A stretch of DNA of 46,413 nt from Bacteroides sp. Lineage in GTDB: Bacteria > Bacteroidota > Bacteroidia > Bacteroidales > Bacteroidaceae. Below are positions 33,802-39,356 of the stretch, piece by piece. Below the pieces are notes generated by a model. That model searched no databases and had not been told where the DNA came from. It worked only from the letters and a program-made list of their open reading frames with translations. Every line of letters starts with the position of its first letter. The stretch's first letter is position 1. Both the position numbers and the translations under genes were made by a program. The DNA lies in NCBI GenBank assembly GCA_015060735.1, contig SUXX01000011.1, forward strand, positions 1-46,413, in the 5' to 3' direction.

Positions 33802-34833
33802 TTATTTAAAGATTTTATTGGTTATCGAAAGAATGTCCATTTTCCATTTCAAACCTACGTCTACCATTGTCTGGTCAGGCAACATCGTTCCAGACGGATT
33901 GCCGTTCTCACCAAAAGCCTGACAAACATAAGCATGTACACGCAAGTTCTTATTTCCCTTAGGCAACGGATAATATTCCAAACCGGCTCCTACTCGGGTC
34001 AGTTCCGTACCGGGCAACACACACAAATCCCCGACACTGTTGGTGCGGTTCACGTCATAGGTCACCTTCCCATAGATATTCAGTTTATCTTGAATCATAT
34101 ACGACAACTCTCCCATCACGGAACAATCCTTCAGAAAGAAAGCATGTCCCTCGGTAGCACGATTCATAAAGTCCAACTGTAACTTGGCATTGCCCATCTT
34201 GAATTCATTTCCTAATGCGATGTAATAGATGAACTCACCCGGAGCATACTCCTGTGCATTAACCGACCAGATGCTGTTATACCACCCGTGCGAGCCATAC
34301 CACATCAAGTTGTAGGCATACAGGTCTTCGTTCATAAAGTTGAACGGACTTTCACAGAGTTGTGCCATGAAGCTGTCATTACCTTTATTAGTGGTATAGG
34401 TAGCACTCACTCCAAACTGATAGCAAGGGATGTTGTTCCAATACTCTGAACAGAAATAAAGGTCGATGGGGGCACGGTCGTATTCATAACCACCGATACC
34501 TACTACTTGCTTTCCTCCGGAGAAGCTCCAGTTCTTGTTCAGCTTGTATGTCAGGTAAATCCAGTCTGTTGCATCAAAGAAACTTTGGTCGGCATGGGCT
34601 TTATTCAAGCGTTGACGATAGGAATAAGAAAAATGTTCATTCAAATTTCCTTTCAGAATGACATTCAGATATTTGCCTTTAAAACCGGAGTTCGGCTTCA
34701 CAGCTTCTCCGTCCAGATATTCGCGTTGGTAGTCGAAACGTACCTCTGTCTGTAGATTCACCAAAGAACTTTCTTGGGCAGAAAGACGCATGATGCCAAC
34801 GACCATCAGCAGTAGAAAGATGACTTTTTTCAT
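33802..34833 (-). CDS. Outer-membrane beta-barrel, porin-like protein
   Basis: From MKKVIFLLLM it has 343 residues with a signal peptide ending LSAQ (about residue 20). The longer open frame starts in upstream sequence beyond the promoter and is rejected. The mature part shows alternating beta-strand patterns rich in aromatic residues (FSYSYRQRLN, DWIYLTYKLNKNW, LNIYGKVTYDVNR), as in phosphate-selective porin O/P-type barrels. It ends in KIFK rather than the usual terminal aromatic residue. Alternative: a Tsx-like or DUF5020-like channel. It is cotranscribed with the Gate-domain protein. Confidence 0.75.
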   Translation of the reverse strand: MKKVIFLLLMVVGIMRLSAQESSLVNLQTEVRFDYQREYLDGEAVKPNSGFKGKYLNVILKGNLNEHFSYSYRQRLNKAHADQSFFDATDWIYLTYKLNKNWSFSGGKQVVGIGGYEYDRAPIDLYFCSEYWNNIPCYQFGVSATYTTNKGNDSFMAQLCESPFNFMNEDLYAYNLMWYGSHGWYNSIWSVNAQEYAPGEFIYYIALGNEFKMGNAKLQLDFMNRATEGHAFFLKDCSVMGELSYMIQDKLNIYGKVTYDVNRTNSVGDLCVLPGTELTRVGAGLEYYPLPKGNKNLRVHAYVCQAFGENGNPSGTMLPDQTMVDVGLKWKMDILSITNKIFK

Positions 34834-34886
34834 CGAAAGAGTTTTCTTTTTGTTTGATAAAATTAGGCTATTTTTGAAAAATCGTG

Positions 34887-34917
34887 CAAATATACTTTTC
34901 TTTTGTCTTGCAACAAA
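34887..34917 (-). promoter_or_regulatory. Promoter of porin/Gate-domain operon
   Basis: On the - strand TTTG (34914-34917) and TATATTTG (34887-34894) are 19 bp apart, a full -33/-7 match, 53 bp upstream of the porin start. Confidence 0.65.
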
Positions 34918-34925
34918 AGAAAAGT
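34894..34925. repeat. Perfect inverted repeat overlapping the porin promoter
   Basis: ACTTTTCTTTTGT (34894-34906) and ACAAAAGAAAAGT (34913-34925) pair over 13 bp with a six-base loop. It fills the space from -33 to -7 of the porin promoter. It could be an operator, or an AT-rich terminator for the upstream esterase gene. Confidence 0.7.
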
Positions 34926-34951
34926 AACAAAAGAAAAAGAAAAACCAGCCA

Positions 34952-36109
34952 TCAGAACAATCTCGGTGCAAACATCGACAGATAGATACGCCAATTACGC
35001 CAGATGTGTCCGTCACCATTTTCAAAGTACTCGTACTTCAAACCGTTTTCGTCCAAGACCTTGCGGAATTCGGCATTTGCTTTGTATAAGAAATCATCCT
35101 TACCAATAGCAATCCAATACAATTTCGGATTTTTGGCAAACTGTATCTTCAACTTACCCAAGATGTTTTCATAAACAGGTGAAGCTGAGTTCGCATTGGA
35201 ATTCAGTCGGATGGATGACGAGAACAAACCGACATAGTCGAACATGTCCGGATATTCCTTGGAAATCTGCAAGGTGTGACCACCTCCCATCGACAAACCG
35301 GCAATGGCACGACCGGATTTCTTCTTGATAGTACGATAATGCTTATCGATATAGTTCACGATTTCCGGGAACGATTCCTCGAAGGCCCCTGCCTTTCCTC
35401 TGGCCGTACGGTTATCCGGTTGCTTCATACCACCCGATGCCTGACTTGGAGTAGCTTCCCGTCCACCATTACCATTGGTCATAACCACAATCATTGGTTT
35501 AGCCTTACCTTGGGCTATCAAGTTGTCCAAAATCTGTGCTGTACGTCCCAAGTCCATCCAGGCTTCTTCGTCACCACCGCTACCGTGCAACAAATAGAAC
35601 ACCGGGTAACGCTTGCCACTTGTTTCGTAACCGGCCGGAGTGTACACAGTCATACGACGTCTTTTTTCCAGTACCTTGCTGTCATACCACACTTTCGATA
35701 CCGTACCGTGAGGCACATTATTCACCTGATACAAATCACCTTGACCGCCACCGATGATAAAGATGTTCACCACTGTGTTCACATCACGGTTCAAGAATAC
35801 ATTACTCGGGTCCAACATACGCAGACCGTCCACAATAAAAGCATAGCTGTACAATTCCGATGCCAACGGTTCGGGAGTTGTAAATTCCCATACACCATCC
35901 TTACCTTCCTTCAGGTCGGCCACCCCTTGTGGTAAGAAATCTCCTGTCAGTTGCACCTTGACAGCTTTCGGAGCACTCAGACGAAAAGTCACCGTATTAT
36001 TATCATGGATTTCAGGCGAAACCACATTGCTTCGTCCCCACAACGCTTGCTGAGCAAAACTTGCCATGCAGAACAGCATACAAGCAATGAAAGTGATTGT
36101 CTTTTTCAT
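34952..36109 (-). CDS. Secreted esterase with N-terminal CBM48-like domain (CE1/feruloyl-esterase type)
   Basis: From MKKTITFIAC it has 385 residues; an ATG two codons upstream is possible. The signal peptide ends ASFAQ (20). Residues 30-115 form an E-set/CBM48-like domain (VTFRLSAPKAVKVQLTGDF, WEFTTPEPL). Residues 135-385 are an alpha/beta hydrolase of the esterase-D type: YLLHGSGGDE near 173, nucleophile S273 in GLSMGGG, acid D338/D339 in IGKDDF, His368 in GDGHIW. This architecture is typical of Bacteroidetes xylan-related feruloyl or acetyl esterases. It is downstream of the MaoC-like gene with an 18-bp gap. No xylan genes adjoin it, so the substrate is uncertain. Confidence 0.87.
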   Translation of the reverse strand: MKKTITFIACMLFCMASFAQQALWGRSNVVSPEIHDNNTVTFRLSAPKAVKVQLTGDFLPQGVADLKEGKDGVWEFTTPEPLASELYSYAFIVDGLRMLDPSNVFLNRDVNTVVNIFIIGGGQGDLYQVNNVPHGTVSKVWYDSKVLEKRRRMTVYTPAGYETSGKRYPVFYLLHGSGGDEEAWMDLGRTAQILDNLIAQGKAKPMIVVMTNGNGGREATPSQASGGMKQPDNRTARGKAGAFEESFPEIVNYIDKHYRTIKKKSGRAIAGLSMGGGHTLQISKEYPDMFDYVGLFSSSIRLNSNANSASPVYENILGKLKIQFAKNPKLYWIAIGKDDFLYKANAEFRKVLDENGLKYEYFENGDGHIWRNWRIYLSMFAPRLF

Positions 36110-36127
36110 AAGCATATCATTAAAAGG

Positions 36128-36595
36128 TTAAATTTCGAAGTAATACAAGAAAATAGCCACCCCTTCCAAAGCCGGCTTCTTCTGATCTTCTATTTCAATC
36201 TTGAACTTGATTTCGGCCTTGGCTGTTCCACGCAGATTCTGCAGGCTCTGCAGGGTGGTACGCAATCGGATACGCTGTCCCGACAACACTGCCTGACCGA
36301 ACTTCATCTTGTCCATACCGTAATTAATCATCATCTTCAGGTTGTGCACCTCAATGATTTGGTTCCACATATGCGGAAGCATGGACAATGTGAGATACCC
36401 GTGTGCGATGGTACTCTTGAACGGACTCTCTACAGCAGCTTTTTCCGTGTCCACATGAATCCACTGATGATCCAGTGTGGCATCTGCAAAGAGGTTGATA
36501 CGTTCCTGATCCAAGGCCACATAATCCGACACACCCAATTCCTGACCTACATATTTTTCAAATTCTGCATACGAGCTGATAACAAGTTTTCCCAT
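36128..36595 (-). CDS. MaoC-like hotdog dehydratase
   Basis: From MGKLVISSYAEF it has 155 residues, the usual size; the upstream frame would add nine. The hydratase motif is ADATLDHQWIHVD with D42 and H47, followed by HGYLTLSMLPHM, the substrate-binding segment of MaoC/R-hydratase proteins. These enzymes hydrate trans-2-enoyl-CoA (or related) thioesters in the cytosol. It precedes the secreted esterase in a likely two-gene transcript. A TAAATTTG element lies about 67 bp upstream. Confidence 0.88.
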   Translation of the reverse strand: MGKLVISSYAEFEKYVGQELGVSDYVALDQERINLFADATLDHQWIHVDTEKAAVESPFKSTIAHGYLTLSMLPHMWNQIIEVHNLKMMINYGMDKMKFGQAVLSGQRIRLRTTLQSLQNLRGTAKAEIKFKIEIEDQKKPALEGVAIFLYYFEI

Positions 36596-36661
36596 TTTTC
36601 TTTTTACATTTTTATTTGTCAATCCGATTAATTAATTTTGCGGTTACAAAATTTCAAAGAA

Positions 36662-36669
36662 CAAATTTA
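36662..36669 (-). promoter_or_regulatory. -7 element for MaoC/esterase transcript
   Basis: The - strand reads TAAATTTG, matching TAnnTTTG, 67 bp upstream of the MGKLVISS start. Confidence 0.45.
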
Positions 36670-36731
36670 GTCATTTTTTTTGAATTTTGCATATTTTTCT
36701 GCACACATTTTCAATCATTGAGCAAAAAAAG

Positions 36732-38135
36732 ATGATACATCCTTATCAAACGGACATCCGTTCCCTGGCTCTACCCGAGCTATTCACCTACCCTTTCCAC
36801 TACACGCCCCACCCGTTGTGTGTACAGGCCTCTCAGGAAGTACAGGCCTATCTGCAGTCGCGTACCGATTGGCACGATGAACTGCAACAGGGCAAGATGT
36901 TCGGTGTATTGGTAGTCCGCACGCCGGATGGCACCATCGGCTTCCTGGCCGCCTTCTCGGGCAATTTGGCCGGAAGCAACTACCACGATTATTTCGTCCC
37001 CCCGGTCTACGACCTCCTGAACCCAGACGGCTATTTCAAGGAAGAAGAAGCCCGGATTTCTTCACTCAGTGTCATTCTTCGCTCCGCTCCTCTGAATGAT
37101 ACATATCTCGAATCACTCAAAGAAGAACGGAAGAACCGTTCCATTGCCCTCCAGCAATGGATTTTCCAACAATTCCGTCTTCGCAATGCCTTGGGCGAAG
37201 AGCAAGACATCCACACCATCTTCGCCGAAACGGCCCACCGCAACCCACCTGCCGGGACAGGCGAATGTGCCGCTCCCAAGCTGTTGCAATATGCTTACCT
37301 GCATCAATTACAGCCATTGGCCATGGCCGAATTCTGGTGGGGAAACTCCCCAAAAGGAGAAATCCGCCGTCACGGACATTACTATCCGGCCTGTCGCAAC
37401 AAGTGCGAACCCATTCTTGGGTTTATGCTGCGAGGAATCGAGGTAGAGCCTAACCCGCTCCTCATTTCGAATACCGATGCTACCCAACTCGAAACCGTTT
37501 ACGAAGACGAATACTTGCTGGTGGTCAACAAACCTGCCGGCATGCTTTCCGTACCCGGAAAGACCGGTCAGGCCTCCGTACTGAGTATCCTGCAGGAACG
37601 TTATCCCGAAGCCACCGGTCCGCTATTGGTTCACCGGCTCGACATGGCCACCTCCGGCCTACTCCTTGCAGCCAAGGACAAGGATACCCATGCCCTACTC
37701 CAAAAACAGTTCGAAGGAAGAACCGTCAAGAAACGCTACATCGCCTTACTCGATGGCCTTGTTACCGGAAAGGAACCGAAAGGCTTCATCCGCCTCCCCC
37801 TCCGGCCCGACTTCGACAATCGTCCCCTGCAAATGGTCTGCTTCGAATACGGCAAACCGGCGGTTACACGTTATGAGATTATCAGTGTCATCCTGAGCGA
37901 AGCGAAGGATCTGAATACACCTCATTATACCCGCATTGCCCTCTACCCCGAAACCGGCCGTACCCACCAGCTTCGTGTACACGCCGCCCACCCTGACGGA
38001 CTGAACTGCCCCATCGTAGGCGATCCCCTCTACGGCCAACCGGCCGACCGCCTCTATCTTCATGCCGAACGATTAGAGTTCAAACATCCGGTGAGTGCCA
38101 AATACATGCACATACAAAAAGAGGCTCCTTTTTAA
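36732..38135 (+). CDS. RluA-family pseudouridine synthase with N-terminal extension and two repeat-encoded segments
   Basis: From MIHPYQTDIR it has 467 residues. Residues 1-240 are the Bacteroidetes-type N-terminal extension, including GECAAPKLLQYAYLH (177-191), AEFWWG and HYYPACRNKC. Residues 256-467 are the RluA domain: NKPAGMLSVPG, the catalytic D304 in HRLDMATSG, and TGRTHQLRVHAAHP. It should convert uridine to pseudouridine in rRNA or tRNA. Residues 113-124 and 385-394 (both beginning SVIL) are encoded by copies of the dispersed repeat. The second lies between beta strands before the conserved RTHQLRVH motif. A longer coiled-coil, as I recall it in homologues, appears shortened where the first lies. 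The ORF extension upstream of 36732 is rejected. Confidence 0.9.
   Translation: MIHPYQTDIRSLALPELFTYPFHYTPHPLCVQASQEVQAYLQSRTDWHDELQQGKMFGVLVVRTPDGTIGFLAAFSGNLAGSNYHDYFVPPVYDLLNPDGYFKEEEARISSLSVILRSAPLNDTYLESLKEERKNRSIALQQWIFQQFRLRNALGEEQDIHTIFAETAHRNPPAGTGECAAPKLLQYAYLHQLQPLAMAEFWWGNSPKGEIRRHGHYYPACRNKCEPILGFMLRGIEVEPNPLLISNTDATQLETVYEDEYLLVVNKPAGMLSVPGKTGQASVLSILQERYPEATGPLLVHRLDMATSGLLLAAKDKDTHALLQKQFEGRTVKKRYIALLDGLVTGKEPKGFIRLPLRPDFDNRPLQMVCFEYGKPAVTRYEIISVILSEAKDLNTPHYTRIALYPETGRTHQLRVHAAHPDGLNCPIVGDPLYGQPADRLYLHAERLEFKHPVSAKYMHIQKEAPF
37069..37102. repeat. Dispersed repeat copy C, in-frame in RluA-type gene
   Basis: GTGTCATTC...GAATGATAC: 34 bp with inverted ends like those of copies A and B. 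It encodes residues 113-124 of the pseudouridine synthase, between the N-terminal part and the helix beginning LESLKEER. Confidence 0.7.
37885..37914. repeat. Dispersed repeat half-copy D, in-frame in RluA-type gene
   Basis: Thirty bases from GTGTCATCCTGAGCGAAGCG to GGATCTGA, identical to the left arm of copy B except at two or three positions. It adds the peptide SVILSEAKDL to the catalytic domain without breaking the frame. Confidence 0.85.
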
Positions 38136-38142
38136 GGAGCCT
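38122..38142 (+). terminator. Terminator hairpin overlapping the RluA-type stop codon
   Basis: AGGCTCCTT-TTT-AAGGAGCCT, a 9-bp perfect stem with the TAA stop (38133-38135) in its loop and right arm. It is also downstream of the converging smalltalk gene. Confidence 0.65.
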
Positions 38143-38173
38143 AGCTGCACCACTATCAGCGTGAGCTTACGGT

Positions 38174-38281
38174 TTACCCTACGCAGGCCGTTACGCCCAG
38201 TGCTCCTGCCAAGGCCGAAGCTACTGCAATGATGATTCTCAAAATCACTTCCCATGTGTTTTTCTTTTTTTCTGTATCCAT
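38174..38281 (-). CDS. Smalltalk protein (35 aa)
   Basis: A 35-residue peptide, MDTEKKKNTWEVILRIII then AVASALAGALGVTACVG. A basic N-terminus precedes one hydrophobic helix, as in the family named smalltalk protein in Bacteroides genomes. Its role is unknown; a single-pass membrane peptide is likely. It lies 32 bp downstream of the HU-like gene on the same strand. In many Bacteroides genomes, as I recall, an N-acetylmuramoyl-L-alanine amidase gene comes next; here the converging RluA-type gene does instead. The peptide is below the usual length cut-off for gene finders. Confidence 0.88.
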   Translation of the reverse strand: MDTEKKKNTWEVILRIIIAVASALAGALGVTACVG

Positions 38282-38313
38282 ACTATTTTCTTATTTTAGG
38301 CACGGGTTTTAAT

Positions 38314-38757
38314 TTAAGCGTCCGGAATCACATCCTCTCCGCTTTCTTCACTCTCCTTCACAGCCTTCTTGGCAACTTTGCTGTAGCTGAGTTCGGTCAA
38401 CAGACCACTGAGGGCAATGCCGGGACGGAAGTTGATGCGTGCCTTGGTGATGAGCGAAGGAGTATAATCTTCTTCGGTCAACGCTCCCTTGCCGCTCAAG
38501 CCGATGCGGAAAGTGCCGAGGTCGCCCAAACGGACTATTTCGCCACTCTTCAGGGCATCAATCATCGTGTCTTCCAATGCCACCAATACAGCGTGTACGT
38601 CAGCCTTGTGTACGGTACACGTTTGTTGGATGCGTTCAGACATCTCGCGGATAGTTACATCGCCACTGGCCTGAGCCTGGGCATAATACTTCGGACTGGC
38701 GTCCTTGTCTCTCGGGTTCAATCGTGGAACCACTGAATACGTTACTGATCTTGACAT
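38314..38757 (-). CDS. HU-like DNA-binding protein (Bacteroidetes long form)
   Basis: A 147-residue HU/IHF-fold protein opening MSRSVTYSVVPRLNPRDK, the family start. SGDVTIREMSERIQQTCTVHKADVHAVLVALEDTMIDALKSG forms the helical dimerisation part, and GEIVRLGDLGTFRIGLSGKG the first strands. KARINFRPGIALSGLL completes the fold, and an acidic tail of about 20 residues ends in DVIPDA. It should bind DNA in the cytosol as a dimer, though this branch is uncharacterised. It is divergent from the DUF4248 gene across 250 bp and precedes the smalltalk gene. Confidence 0.9.
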   Translation of the reverse strand: MSRSVTYSVVPRLNPRDKDASPKYYAQAQASGDVTIREMSERIQQTCTVHKADVHAVLVALEDTMIDALKSGEIVRLGDLGTFRIGLSGKGALTEEDYTPSLITKARINFRPGIALSGLLTELSYSKVAKKAVKESEESGEDVIPDA

Positions 38758-38764
38758 AATAGTT

Positions 38765-38799
38765 TATAAATGATAGTTAATAAATGATAAATGATAGTT
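38765..38799. repeat. AT-rich leader repeat, left copy
   Basis: Contains AAATGATAG two to three times, in the leader of the HU-like gene. It is the reverse complement of the right copy at 38972-39004, so both divergent transcripts begin with nearly the same leader. Confidence 0.65.
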
Positions 38800-38832
38800 G
38801 CCTTCCGGACGGCAATTCTTCATTTTCTAAGA

Positions 38833-38840
38833 CAAAGATA
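38833..38840 (-). promoter_or_regulatory. -7 element for HU-like/smalltalk transcript
   Basis: The - strand reads TATCTTTG, a perfect match, 76 bp upstream of the HU-like start. Confidence 0.6.
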
Positions 38841-38956
38841 CAGCGGCTTAAAACGTCATTGTCGGGGCTTGAAGAGAATGGTAAAGAATGGTCTGGCAAT
38901 GTAGAGAATTGTCAGTATTTTCCCTTGAAAATCAAGGAAATATACCGATTTTTTTG

Positions 38957-38964
38957 TATATTTG
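38957..38964 (+). promoter_or_regulatory. -7 element for DUF4248 gene
   Basis: TATATTTG matches TAnnTTTG, 46 bp upstream of the GTG start. Confidence 0.55.
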
Positions 38965-38971
38965 TACAAAC

Positions 38972-39004
38972 AAACTATCATTTATTAACTATCATCTATC
39001 ATTT
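38972..39004. repeat. AT-rich leader repeat, right copy
   Basis: AACTATCATTTATTAACTAT and the following bases mirror the left copy at 38765-38799. It forms most of the DUF4248 mRNA leader. Confidence 0.65.
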
Positions 39005-39010
39005 AAAACA

Positions 39011-39232
39011 GTGGAAGAAACATTCAGATTAAAGGCATACACCAAGGCCGATCTGGCCTTGCTTTACAGTCCGCACAGCGGAACGGCCACGGCCTTGCAA
39101 AACCTGTACCGCTGGATGAAGCGGAACCAACCCCTCATGAACGACCTTCAGGCCGTGGGCTACAACAAGTACCGCCACAGCTTCTTGAAACAAGAAGTAG
39201 GAATCATCGTCAAATATTTAGGGGAGCCTTAA
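39011..39232 (+). CDS. DUF4248 family protein
   Basis: A 73-residue protein with a GTG start giving (M)EETFRLKAYTKADLALLYSP, the usual opening of DUF4248; an upstream ATG at 38888 would begin before the promoter and is rejected. ALQNLYRWMKRNQPLMNDLQAVGYNKYRHSFLKQEVGIIVKYLG forms the rest, a small helical domain with basic patches that suggests nucleic-acid binding (inference). In Bacteroides it is regularly found beside HU-like, smalltalk and primase-like genes, as here. A strong hairpin follows 22 bp after the stop. Confidence 0.85.
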   Translation: MEETFRLKAYTKADLALLYSPHSGTATALQNLYRWMKRNQPLMNDLQAVGYNKYRHSFLKQEVGIIVKYLGEP

Positions 39233-39254
39233 ACATACCTTTATTAAATTTATA

Positions 39255-39291
39255 ACGCATCAAGGTGCGTAAAAAAAACACCTTGATGCGT
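39255..39291. terminator. Bidirectional terminator between DUF4248 and primase-like genes
   Basis: ACGCATCAAGGTG (39255-39267) pairs perfectly with CACCTTGATGCGT (39279-39291) across an A-rich 11-base loop. It lies between two converging genes. Confidence 0.75.
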
Positions 39292-39356
39292 GGAGGCAAA
39301 CAACTAAGTATCTGAGGGTTATCGGCCGGAGGTGTATCGCGGTATCAGCAGTATCA

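Noticed and set aside
35276-35935. 219-residue open frame opposite the esterase
   Set aside because: Antisense shadow of a gene with an intact catalytic triad; composition is not protein-like.
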